DNA of 64,000 bases. It comes from Montifringilla adamsi. Taxonomy: Eukaryota > Chordata > Aves > Passeriformes > Passeridae. Of this stretch, positions 34,845 to 47,816 are shown piece by piece; position 1 is the first letter of the stretch, and each line of letters opens with the position of its first letter. Location of the stretch: NCBI GenBank assembly GCA_017590115.1, contig JAGGNK010007004.1, forward strand, positions 10,104,418-10,168,417, in the 5' to 3' direction. The translations under genes and the position numbers were made by a program. The notes below the pieces were generated by a model. It ran no database searches, was not told the DNA's origin, and saw only the letters and a program-made list of their open reading frames with translations.

Positions 34845-37800
34845 TCACAGCAGGCTGCTCTCTGCTCTGCTTCTCATCAGCTGCTGCTGGCTCAGGCCAT
34901 TCAAGTTTTCTGCTTCTTCAAAACCGCAGCTGAAACCTTGTTTTGGTGAGCTAAGATAAAGTCAATGTAGCGTGGTTCCATCCTTCCTGCCACTGTTAGT
35001 CTGGCCAGCCATGGAAACACCTGTCCTCCTTCATGTGTCAGCAAGCCTGTGGAAAATAACCTCACTGACCTCTAACTTCAAAGAGACTCAGGGAGCAAAT
35101 TTTCTTTCCAGTTAAATGGAGTGAATCGCTCAAATTCTAATTTCTCAACTCTTGTATTTACTGATCTGTCAGAATATTAACATTTTGGAAATACACTCTG
35201 TAGACTTTCAGCCATTTTTTCAAAGACATTACATATCCAGTGCAAAATAAAGCCTGTTTTCTCCAGGTAAATCATTACTCATCTATGAAAAACCTGTGTT
35301 ATTTCTATAAGTTTTCTGCAGGTAATTTGCAGTAGTCAATTAGGCAGCAAAGACAAAAGAATGTGATCCCTGAACTGCATGCTGTGGATCAAACTCAGTG
35401 AAATACTTAACTGACTGCAGAAAAAAATTTGTTCTTATGAAAAATAAGTGACAGAAAAAAATATTCCAAGTCAGTAATAATTAAAAAAATTAAAGCAACA
35501 AATTATTGCCAAACTGCAGATTTTGTCAGGAGCACAGACTATCAGTGGTTCTGAGGATTGCTGTGATGACTGGTGGTTCACAAACTCTCCTTGGGAATCA
35601 CTTTTCCAAATCATAACTGAAATTATGACAACTTTTAAGTCCAATTTGCTTTCTATGTAGCAGGCAGAAATATGATATCACTGTGCAATTATTCACATGT
35701 TGTTTGGTTGATTTGGTTTTGTTGGGGTTTTTTTATCTCTAAGGACAACTGACATTCTGGTTTTTTTTTTCTCTGGTGAATGAGAGCAGTGTCTGCAGCT
35801 AAGACTAGGTATGGATTTACTTGGATATGGAAATATTGATGGGCTTGAATTTCCTTTGAAAGCTGAAGAATGCTAAGTCAGCATTGTGACAGCTGGGCCT
35901 CTGCTCACGTTTTGAACAAACATTGTTTTGGATTCCTGGGCTTGAGTGATTCTTAGGTTTATATTTATTTTGCACTTTGAAGTTCATGTTACCAGATAGG
36001 TGTTCCTGCCTCTTTTTCCTCCATTTTGTTATAAATAAACAAATCTCAGCATCATACAAAGTTCACAGAGTTTTTGGTTTGATTTTCTTCATTTGGTTGG
36101 CTTGTCTCCAGAAAAATTCTTGGGTTTAGGTGTATTCACTCAGAATTAATGGACTTTTCTGCCCAGATTGATGCCACTTGTTCCTCAAAAAGCCCAAAGT
36201 GATTCCTGTAAGGACATCTTTCCTTTTTCATCTCATGAGGTGTAGCCTTGTGTTATCACCCCAAAAAAATCCTCCTTCATTCCCAGGGAAGACTTTCCTT
36301 GGCTTTACTGAAAAGTCTTATGCAGTACTTTCCTATTCTAGGGAAATTAAATGCTGGTGGCTGACAGTGCAGATTTTTGTAAGAAAAGTTTGTCACCTAC
36401 GTTATTTTGCTTCTTTGTGACAAGAACAGAAGGTTTGGCACTGAATGGCATTGCAACATAACAACATGAAACATAACAACCAGTGAGAATCTTTTCTCTG
36501 CTACTTCCACCCTTGTGCAACAAGACTGCAAGATCTTTGAATGAGGGCATTAGTTGCTCTGTTCACAGGGGATACCTGTGCCTCATGGCTCTGTTCTGAG
36601 CCTGCAAGAGAGTTTAAGTGCTGAGTAAAGGAGAAAGGCAGCTCTACTTTTCAGAATGCCCCCTAAAAAAAGGCAAGATTTGAAGCCCACCTGTTTAGCA
36701 GCCTTCCAGGGCTTCTCCCATAAAAATATTGAAGATTTGCTGCCCCAAATAGCTTCAGTAGTCAAGAACTTAGCAGTTTTCATCCCAGCAGGTAAAAGAA
36801 TTTTCCCAATCTAATATAATCACAGTGTTGGTCTGTGGAGTTTGGGTATGCCATTAAAGCTGATATACACTGATTTTGGCTATCTGTTCTCTAGTTTTCT
36901 GCCTCCATTCAGTATAATTTTAAAAAAAGAACTGATTGAAACAATTTTTTTTTGAAAAGGGAGAAAACAACCATTTGGAGATTTCATTTAATGAAACCAA
37001 GACAAGCTTCTACTAATTAGACTACATGTGATGGAGCAGTATCAGTCACAAAAAAGGATAGCTTTGAAATTTTCCATCCAGGAGTCCTTACTGTTGCACT
37101 GGATACATGGTCCAGAACATATTTAGATAGTTCTGATAGGTACCTGTGAGGTAAGATATGTTTTCTGACACTGCTCCAACAGCCAAGTCAAATAAGGAGT
37201 CACATGTTCAGGCTGGACTGACGAAGAGAGCTGTCCCAGACTTACACATCTGCAGCATTATGAATGCTAAACCCTTGGCCTGCCAGCTTTGCTGGTCATT
37301 TCCACACTGCTGCCATGAAGGTATCAGCAAGCTCTTTAGGGAAGCCTGTAGTTTTTGGCAGAGTGTAAAGGAACACAAAACATTTTTTGGCTTTGGCTCT
37401 GGGTCTTCTTGCACATGAATACTTGTCATTGGTCTTGCTGTACATGGACCACCATTTCTGGATAAGAAGTTGGATACAATGATAAATGAATTGTCAGTTC
37501 TAATTTGCTAATTAACCCAGTGTGTCAGGGTGAATAGCCCAGGGACCTGGTGCCAGCCAAGCTGATCTCTGTGATACCCTTACTGTTATGTCATTGTATA
37601 GTACAAGTAGTTTATTCTTTCCAGGAGAAGCCGTGTACAGAACTCATGGCCAGTCATTCAAACACATGTAGGGGCAGTGATAAGCCCATATAAATTTGTA
37701 CAGCTGGAGCCAAATTTTCATTGATGCATTCAACTGTTTGACAGGTGATGACGAACAGAAAACAGAAATTACACAGCCCAGCCCCATCAGTAACAACTGT

Positions 37801-40235
37801 GCACTGAGTACTCCAGTACTCAGTAGATAAAAGTAGTGTTGGTAGCCACTGATTACCTGCCTCACAAGTTGCTGTCAACCAAAACCAGTAGGCAACAGGG
37901 CTTTTTCTGCAAATGTCCCTTGAAGGCATTGAGCAGATGAGCATGACAGGAACAGAATGTGATTTAAATTCAAGCAGCATGGGAAGATTCCACAAGATTT
38001 TGATGCTGTTGAATGAGTTCTCTTGTAAACAACCTTCTTAACATGGTAGATGCCATGTAATATGGTTAGAAGATTTTGTTTTCCTCCTTAGGCCAAATTT
38101 CCCCCACCATGACCCCCAATATCTACTCCTTCCCCTCCAATGAACATGAAAAGGGCTGGTTTGCCATCTCCCATAATTGCACCATTATCAGGCATAAGGA
38201 ACCCATTAATGTGGAAGAGGTTTTGAAACCAAAGCCTCTCTTTTCAGAACCCTGATCTAGGAATGCTTTAAGGGTATATGCCAGCTCAAGAATCAGATTC
38301 ATTTTGGTTCTGGGAATCAAATCACAGCCTCTGAAAAACAATGGAATTCAGGAATTCATGTCTTGTTCCAGAAAGTTAAGCAACAACCTCAGTTTTTTGC
38401 TAAAAGAAGGCTAATAAGGCTTGATGTAACATCAGAGGAGCTAATTCAGAACTAATAACAATACCTAATTTTTGAACAATTTATCCTTTACACAAACAGT
38501 TTTTCACTTCCTAATTTTCTTCCTTAGGGCCTTCTTTCAGAATATCATACAGACAGTTGTCCTACTTAGCAGGACACCCCTCATATTCTTCCAATTTCCA
38601 GCTACCTTTAAGTATTTTCTGACTGAGAACATTTCACCCAAAGAATCCTCTCTTTCTGTGGGGGATGCCAGATGTCAGCTGCGCTATGACCTGCAGAAAG
38701 ACACCTGGGCAGTCGGATGATGGGCTTAGCCATTCCTGCCCTTTTTGAAACAGCACTGTCCCTTTGTAGAAGTAGATGTAGAAAACGAATGAGCTGTGTA
38801 TGAAGCAGTGTGTTATGGGCAGAGTTGAAAGGCAAAGGAGAACCAGTTTTTACTGCACCAGCAGAAGAATTACCATGAACAATATGTAGAACAAAAAGCA
38901 TCAGCAAACAGGACATGATCTCAAGGGAGCAGACACTTCCATTTATATTTCAAGTTTAAGAGGATCCATTATAAAAACAGTTGCTTCCATCACTGTAAAT
39001 ACAAATAGAAGATGTTCCCAGCTACTTTGACTTTTATAAGCAGCCAGGAAGTACCAGAAGCCTAAATCACTCCAGTTTGTTCTAAATCTTACGTTGCAGC
39101 CCTAATAAGCACTCACAGCTAAGGGGGTGGGGAAAAAGATGACACCAACTGGAATTCTCTAAAAATAAGCCGGTATAAAAATGAAGTAAAAAAAAAAAAA
39201 GAGTGAGGAAAAAGGTGACAAAAATGACTAGGTTTCTGAAAGGAATTGCACTGGATTCTGAAAGAATTCTTGCACTGGAATTCATGTCCTCTTTGCAATC
39301 TCTGCTGTGAACTTCAGCCTCTATAGCTTCCTGCCTGTACCCTGCACAAGGAGTGTCTGGTGTAGCTGGAGGCAGCCCAAACAGAGCCAGCTCTGTGCGC
39401 CTCTTCACACACAGCATTGCAAAGCAGAACACCAGCAGTAAACGAAGTTGTTTTAGGAACAATGCCTTAATTACTAGTGGATCAGCTGGCCTTTGTCCAA
39501 ATTTGTGCAAATCTAAGATCAGTAAGGTGGTTAAAAAAATATTTTACAATCCTAGGAAGTTAAAGGCACAGAAGTGGCCATAAATGTTAAAGAGTAAAAC
39601 TAGATGTTGAAAAACAGACTCCCCAGATATGTTGGACAAGAGCCTATAAAAGCCTTCAAAAGAATTTTCTTCAAAACACTATGAAAATTAACAGGAAACG
39701 CTCTATAGGAGATTTCATAATCACTATAAAGATGTTGTTTGGCACTTTCTGAATAATGTGTTCTTTTGTTTAAAGAAAATTATACTGAAAATTCACAACA
39801 ACCCAAAAAGAAATGATAAGGGCAGCAACAAACATACTCTAAGGAGTGGGTTCAGATTAGCAATAAACAGTGGTTTAGCAGTAGACCAACAGAACAGTCT
39901 CCTTTGTGGAGTATTTCATAGATGAGCATTAAATCCATAGGCTTGGTTGGGTGAAGTATCACTGCACATTTGATTGATCCTAACGCAGGCCAGTATAAAC
40001 ACTGGTAAGAAGAGCTGTCTTCACCCTTTTCTGCTAGAATCTCTGAACTCCTGATCATCAACAGATGTTTTAAGAATTCATTACATATTATTTGGTGGGT
40101 GATCATTTAGCTTGAGGCTCTTCCAGTTGCTTCAGCATAGTTCTTTTCCTTTTATGTCTCTCCAGACCAGTACTTGTCCATTAGACTGACCAGAGGTTTG
40201 TAGATCTGCACCTGCTGTATTTCCAATTTCACTGG

Positions 40236-40251
40236 TTTTCTTTCTTTTTTT

Positions 40252-40281
<30 letters not shown>
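40236..40281. repeat. T-rich tract ending in 27 uninterrupted T
   Basis: A pyrimidine run TTTTCTTTC and so on leads into 27 consecutive T, then AATCTCAG. On the minus strand it reads as a long A run. It could be the tail of an old minus-strand retrocopy, but I see no recognisable retrocopy body next to it. Confidence 0.85.
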
Positions 40282-40283
<2 letters not shown>

Positions 40284-43200
40284 TCTCAGTGACAAGCACA
40301 GGGCTCCTCACTTAGGTTTCAGTCTTCCCATGCTTCTTTGAGATGTATTTCAGCCATCACTTAGCTGCTGGGAATGGAGAACCCATCTGAATCAAGCAAA
40401 TCCTCCTTGCACCTACCGTGACACCCTATTCAGAGTCTTCTACATGACACTGTGGACAAAAGCAGATAACCTCAACCATCTTGTGTAGCTCACCCCTCAC
40501 TGTTTCATTACAGAGGCTCTGTTCCTCTTCTAGTCTGCGATTTTGCTGGCAAAAATCTCCCCTGTGTTCCCTGTGGGACTGCCAAACAATCTGGTGTCTT
40601 CCCACCAGAAGCTATCTGGAGACCTTTAGAAGCAAGAACAACCTCCTGTTATCCCAAATTCTACACTGAAAATCCACAGAAAGGGGAACTCCTCCTGCTG
40701 CAATCTGTGAGCAGGAACCTTTTCTCCAGGTCCTGGGACTGTGGTTTCAATATAACTTGACTCCCAAGAAACCTATCAAAGTATTGATCCTTAGTGTCCA
40801 GAAAATGGCAGAAAAATGCTTTCTGATTCCTCTTTGTAATTTGATGTCATTTAATGTAATTTTTTTTATGGGGTAATAATGGTGTGTCTCTATGTTTCTT
40901 TATTTCCACTGAGGCCAGAGATAAGTGTCATGTTCATTTCCACAGATCTTGAGGCAAAATCCTACCTTTTCCTTCCCCTCTTTTCTTAGGGGAAGAGAGG
41001 TGAGGGACTCCTCTCTTTCTTACCCTTTCTGTCAGCTTCCAATCTTTTGCCCTATTTCTCAGTCTGTGTGCCTTGAGAGTAACAGACAAAACTGCCCCAA
41101 ACACACAGGAACTGCTGCTTCTGCAACACGCTTACACAATCCAGGTGAAGACCCATCTCCAGCTGCCCTTTGAGGAAAAGAATCACTAATTCCCCTTTTG
41201 CCTTGCTGTCTAACTGCTACTGTGATTTATGGCATAGTTTCAATAACCCATCTATGGTATTGCTAGGATTTTGGTTTCCAAGACGTCTGTTTTTTCCTAA
41301 ACTTCTTTTCCAAAAGAGTTACGCGCAAAGGCAGACTTTCTGCTCTTCCTAGAAATCCATGAGAGACTTATCTGTCCCCAGTCCCGAGCTGAATGCCTGA
41401 TGCCCAGTGCTTTCTGCTCACTGAATTTAACTGAGTGGTTTGAGGGTCAACCTCCTTTCACCCTTCAGCCCAACTCAAGAAGACTCAGTGGTCTGCCAGA
41501 TTGCATTTTTACTCCAGAAATTGTTTTTTATTTGTCTGTTTGTGCCTTTTTCCACGGTGAATTTTTATCTGACAGTGCAATGAACGTTTCCAATCCTGTC
41601 TTTCTTTAGTTTCCTCTCACTCCTCTTTAGTCTTAACATTGTTAAATATTTTTGCAACCAGAAGGTATTTTTGGAGTGAATATACTGCCATGACTCTCTG
41701 TTTTCAATGGCAACGCTCAGTTCTGGCTGCCACGAGCAGACACAAGATGCCATGTAAAACTGCAAGTTGATTTTTAAAAAACATGATTATATAATGTTGT
41801 ACCATTCCTTTCGGTTGAAATTCCAGGAAAGTAGTGATCAGGATTTTGTATTGCCTATCCTAAACAGTAAGCATGTTTTAAATTCAGTTCAAGACTAAAG
41901 ATCTATGCTAATACAATAATAATCTTCAAATTTTAAAGCTGTTTGGCAAGGAGGGGTACTGAAAAAATGTCAGCTTCACCCTTTGACAGCACTGGCAATC
42001 ACCCTTTAAAATCTGCTATAATACTATAATTACCCCAAATATTTGGTTTAAACACTTTTAAGTTAACCAGCCATGCCAGCTGTAGGCAGGATCTCAGTTG
42101 AGAGTTGATTTTGGTCTGCAGTCAGGTCAGAGAGCACCCATGACTTACTACCTGCATACGTTCAAATTCCCCAGACATCAGATTGAGACCACAAAATGGA
42201 GGAAAGTAAGGCAAATTTGTTGACTGTCATGAAGAAAGATGATTTCTGGAACAGAATCACAGAAACCACATCCTAATACTAACATACTGGGAGAGCTGTT
42301 TGCCAACACAATTTGTGTGAATTGAGTATTAGGTAACACAGAAGGACAGAGGACAAAGGGAGAAATAAGAAATGGCGCCATCTCCATGCCACCAAAACCC
42401 AGAGGAAACCAAGCCAATGGAAAGCTTCCACAATCCTGAGAAAACAAGTGCTTGCTGAAGCTTGGATCCTGCTTCCTCAGTTGCTTCTAAGACTGTTACA
42501 GCTACTTAGGGATGTCTCAGATCTGGTCACAGTGCCATCTTCACACAGTTGCACTAAATTTCAAATTAAATGTCATTAGAGGCTTAATCAGAACTATATC
42601 CTGTTGTACTTGTGATATTGGTTCTGAGAACTCAGGTCTAAATACTTCACTTTGAACTCTCAATTTGTGTTTCTTCAGTAAAAATCAAGCTGGGTTTAAG
42701 GAGCAGAGGCAGAACAAGCAGAGTCTTAGAGCTTGGTGTCTCCTTCAAACTGCTTACAGGGAAATAACTTATTTTCCAAATTCATCCCTGAGATTATTCT
42801 GCTGACACCAGAATTTATCCAGGAAACATCCCCAGGCTCTGTGAACAACATATGCACTTGCTCAACAGAGGAAGAAATACTAACATTTAAAGTCAGTAGA
42901 AGTCTTGTAATTTGATTTTAGTTGGTTAAAAGATCACTTTTCCTTCAAGTGAAGGTTTTTATCTCCTGTTGAATTTTTGTATTGTCAAAGGCTAACTAGA
43001 TCTAAAAGGCTAATAGATAAGAAAAGAGGGATATTTCATCTGGTGCAATTTCTGAACGTTACATTTTTGCCTGAAGAGCAAGACCTATGTCAACATCCTT
43101 TCTAAGTAGTACACAAGATTTTATGCATAATCCCGTTGAAATTTCAAATGAGCACAAAGTTCTATTTATAATTTTTTAAAGGGAAAAAACCCCACATATT

Positions 43201-46200
43201 GTTTTATTATCAAAAAATCCTCTTAAGCTATTCAAACCAGAAGCAAAACCTCCCTGCAAACCATCTAATATGTTTCAGCCACCTGATGCAGTGTGAGAGG
43301 AAGGAAAGACACCTCTTTGCATGGAGATCCATCAGCTGCTAATATCTCTAATAGAAGCAAAGCTGCAGAGAATGTTCCTGCAGGTCTCATGATGGAAGTC
43401 CAAATGTTCATTAGAGAAATCTTTGAAATGTACCTATAATGAGTTTTATGAGTGTGTGTTGGGAGAGTGCTCGTGGAGTAAGAAAGTTCTACTGTGTTAA
43501 AGATGTCTATCAGTAATGAATCACTCATACTTTGTCAGAGCACTTTCTATTTTTTTTTTTTTTAATCCATACAACATTTGGTAGGAGTTTCTAGAGAAAC
43601 ATGCATGCTGCTCAGCATAGTTTATTTAAGACTGTGAATGCTAAACTTGCATAATTCCAGGTAAGATAATGTTCAGGAGCCTGCATTATTGCTACACTTC
43701 ACAGAAGACAATGCTAACTGTTTTGTTAGGCAAGGAAATAACTGGGAAAAAGACATTTTACATGCGAAGTGCATTTTTAAATAGATACAGCAGCTACCTT
43801 TGAAATTTTTTTACAATCAGCCATGTCACTTTTTCTGGGTGCAGACTGGATGCAATTTTGAAATGTTAAAATCTTGTTCTTTCTAGATTGTTGTCTCGTG
43901 AAAACAAGGTCTACATTGTGTCCTAAAGCCCCACTGCAAACTGACAGGATTCTACTGAAGCAACCGAGGGAAATGTACCTTCTTTGTGATAGGGTAGGAA
44001 AAGCTTCCCAGGAGAAGTGGTGTAGTAATGAGAGCTGGATGTCAGCGTGTGCCAGTGATGACTGCAGCAAGTGGCTCCTCTGACTCAGACAAATTAATTC
44101 AAAATTAAAGTTGCTATGAGACTACACATGGCAGTAGCAAAACATATTTACTTAGATGAAGGCAGGAAGGGATGGCAAAGAAACTTAGATCCGATTTGTT
44201 TTCCACAAAGGCAAAACTCATTTAACTGGACCTCCAGACGACTATTAAAATCAGCAAAAGCTACCTACAAAACTACTGTACTTGCTTGCCTGAACGTGGG
44301 AAATAAATCCAAATTATGTGGGCTGCTAGTGCCATCTATTGTGTATGGGGAAAAATACAGATACCACATGTAGGACTTGCCTATTTTCTCCTTAAGATGG
44401 GAGAAACGCTCTTTCTGAATTATATTTACCAATCCAAGGTATAGCCAAAGCTCATTAAATTTCTGTGATTGTTTATAAAATACAGCATGTATTTTTATTT
44501 CTGTGTATTGCAGCAACATGCAGGACTCTGACCACTGCCAGGCCTCATCATGCCAGTGCTGCTTGTGTCTGCACGTGTGACTGTATGGGCACTGGCACAC
44601 ACACAAATGCAGTGAAAGACAGACCCAGCTCTGACAGTTTTTAGTCAAAGCTACAGAAAATTTATGCATTAAAGCCTATTGCTACTTGCCCACATTTCTC
44701 CCAAATAAATGGGCATTTACTCATCTTCCAAGGAAACAAATATTATCCCCACTTAAAATACATGCACCATGCTGCCATTCACTGTCTCTCGGAGGAGAAC
44801 AGCTCTTCCAGCCTCTTCCAGAGACAATATTTCCAGTGGACATTATAAACCACGGGGAACCAACCCCACACCCTCTGCAGTCTGCAAAAAGGTGCTCTAA
44901 AGCCAGAAGACTTGTGAAAATGTGGTCAATATTGAGACTAAGACTGTATTTACAGAGGAGTTTTAAATACCAAGCTCTTGAACCTCTTTACAAAATTCAC
45001 TCTGGAATGTCCAAAATTCACTGATGTGTTGCCATAATCCCTCTAATCTGCTTGGAAGTTTTGCTACCAGTATTAAGAGCAAGAAATAAATACCTTGACG
45101 TCAAGATTATTGTACTACTGTCAAACATATGTTGCTGTCAGAGATAAGGCAGTATGCAAACTGAGCAGACCAGAAATTTAAGTTTAGTTTGCCTTAAGAG
45201 AAAAGCCAGTGATAAGGTCATCACTAGCTTAGTGTGCACTGGAAGGCAAAGCAGAGCAAGTGACAGTGTTCTAAGACAAAGGGGGTTTTAGCTATTTTGA
45301 GTTGATAGAGTTTCATCCCTACACGATCTGGAACTGTGACAGAGACCACAACAGTGGTATTTCACCTGCAGATCAAGATGCAACCTAGAAAAATTAGCTT
45401 TTTCACTTTTGGAAGCAGTAGAATGATTTAGCATAACCACTAAAAATAACAGCAAGTATCATGTGATTTACTGGAGTTTATGCAAAAGGAATTTCTCAAT
45501 CACTCTTGATGGGCTGACAAATAGAGAACATCATGCAGAGTAGATGATGAAAATATTTGTAGCATAGCTTCCAACAAAAAAAAAAAAAGCTATTTATTGT
45601 TGTTAAGAAATACGAAAATATAGAAAAGACCTGTAGCAAAGCAACAGAAATGTGCTGTGACATTGTCTGTGCTAACCTCTAGAAAACACTTGCCTGAAAA
45701 AATTAAAGTGCAGTATTTAACAAGAGTCAGCCACAGCTAAATTATACCATGCTAGAATATTATTTTGGCAATTGATTGCAACTTGTCAACTCACATTTCT
45801 ACTGAAAAAAATAGTTAAGCTGTTGACTGAAAATCTGCTTGAGACAGACAGAAAACAATCAAAGTGTTTTCAATAGTTGTTCACTGCACAAATAATAAAA
45901 ATCCATTGCCTCTATCTGCTTGTCAATGCACGTTGAGGTCTTAGGCCTAACAGATTTAATAAAAGGTGCACCATTGGTGTGTTCTTTTGGTCATGAATAT
46001 AAATCATATTAAAATGTATCACAATAAAGCTCAGGAAAATGGGAAGGATTTAATTCAGTACTTGAATTTACCTCTTGACTTCAGGGATAAGGTGATCTTG
46101 ATTCAACCACTTTCTCTGAAATTTTTTTTCTTCCCTTTAGGATACTGTAAGCACTGTAAAGGTTGGCTATTATTTAAAATAACAACTTCTTGCTTCTTAT

Positions 46201-46939
46201 AGTTTACTTTATGAAAGCTAAGAATAAAAAGCAATAAAAGAATTAATACACAATGCACTAGGTCTTTTCTTAACAGAGCCTTGAAAATAACATGATGTCA
46301 CTTTTTGTGGTTGATACACATTTCCTTTATGATCTTCACTTGAAGGAATGTGTGTCCCTTACAGGATACCCAATCAGCAGGAAATAAGATCTGTCCTTAA
46401 TCAGTACTAGATTTGATTTTTAACTTGGTTGTAGCTATAAACCTCTGCAAGTTAACCTGAATTCTATGGAAAGCAAATCTTCCAGTGGAGAACAAACACT
46501 TTTATCTGTTTTTATCTGGAAGAACTTACAAACAAAACATCAACTCTTTAAGTTGTGAAACAGCTGAATTTAATACAGTTTAAAATACACATTAAAAGAA
46601 ATATTAACAGATGATTAATCTTAAGACATCACTCTCCAAACACACATTAGTTAGTGGATATTAGCAACTGAAAATCATCAATATTTCTGCATAAACTGTG
46701 ATAGTGTGGAAAATGTAATTTTCAGAGAACATAATTCACAACCAAGTGGCTAATGCACTGAATGGAGGTGGTGAATCAGTCCATGAAAGAACCTTTTACC
46801 TGCAGATACTTGTAACATCTGACTTCTCAATCAGTTCCTTTTCAAGTCTTTCATTACAGAAGTAACTCTATAGCAGCAAATATCTTCATTACAGATGCTC
46901 TCAAGGTTTGTTTTTTAATTCAGTTTTATGTATGTAATA

Positions 46940-47816
46940 CTCTTACATTTATTTCTAAGTACCTGAAAACTACTGCCTCTTCTTATTTTCCATTCATTCC
47001 CAAGACTTTTTTTGAGACCTTCTTCACTCCATTGTAGATTAAAACACAGGCTGGAAAGTTCTGCTTTATATTAACAAAATTGCAATAAGATTTCTCTTTA
47101 TTACATCGTGCCTAAATGTCAATTTACTTTCTATTCCCACTTCCGTCTTTTGTTTCCTGTGGCCATCAGTGCATAAAAGGGAAAAAGGGGTGGATTTTTA
47201 CAACATGTACTGCAGTGATGATTAGAAAACATTTTTCAAGCAATATAGTTTAAATTTCTCTTAGTATTTGCATTTGCATTACAGTGCCCAGTATCAGAAA
47301 TATGTAGCATAGTGTTGACATCTATTAACTTCAAATTTCTTCAAACAAAGATCCCACTCTTGCTCTCACCATCTTCTCCAGCCCTTGCAACTTAACAGAG
47401 TAGGAATTCAGTCCTAGTGATTTCCATTGCCTTTGCACTTCTCTCTTTGCAAAATGTACTTTCTCAAGTTTAAAACTAATGCTACTGATCACACTACAGC
47501 AAATTAAAAAAGTACAGATATGTCCAAAATGGAAGAGCTGAGGAGATCAAGTCCTTGAGTGATTTTCTGGTGCTTCTAGATATTGCTTTTATTACAGTAT
47601 TTTTAATATACCAAACCGTATAAAAATTACAAAATATTGCAAAAAGGCAGGAGAAACCTTGCTCCGAGTTTTTAAAATCTTTTAGTGCTTGCTGGTGCAG
47701 AGTTAATGGCATGGGTTCTTAATAAAATCTTATCAATCCTTGTGCCTCTGCCACTTTTTCTATAAGTAAAAAGAAACCTAGAATATTCATAGATATAAAA
47801 TATTGTTCTTTCACTA
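46940..47816 (-). other. DRAM1: DRAM1 3' UTR, extent uncertain
   Basis: Sequence past the DRAM1 stop, read on the minus strand. Minus-strand AATAAA motifs (TTTATT on the plus strand) occur at 47588-47593, 47097-47102 and 46948-46953, and another lies near 45,593. I cannot tell which is used. The region is AT-rich, with no frame or repeat I recognise. Confidence 0.45.

Larger units (their letters stand above)
21740..46900. other. Gene-free interval between WASHC3 and DRAM1 3' ends
   Basis: About 25 kb between two converging genes. Open frames here are short (mostly under 110 codons, longest about 150), without splice continuity or similarity I recognise, so I annotate no gene. The sequence is mostly AT-rich and unique. 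Recognised contents are a CR1 fragment (32811-32965), an ATCC microsatellite (34798-34844), a T-rich tract (40236-40281), a TG run (about 27165-27179) and a 25-bp tandem repeat (32456-32506). GC-richer patches stand out at about 26,720-27,130, 28,300-28,450 and 30,580-31,180. Their nature is unknown; regulatory elements, old repeats or non-coding RNA exons are all possible. Confidence 0.55.

Noticed and set aside
39082..39510. 142-codon minus-strand open frame
   Set aside because: Contains a low-complexity TFFLTLFFFLLHF stretch from a homopolymer region and no recognisable domain or splice context.
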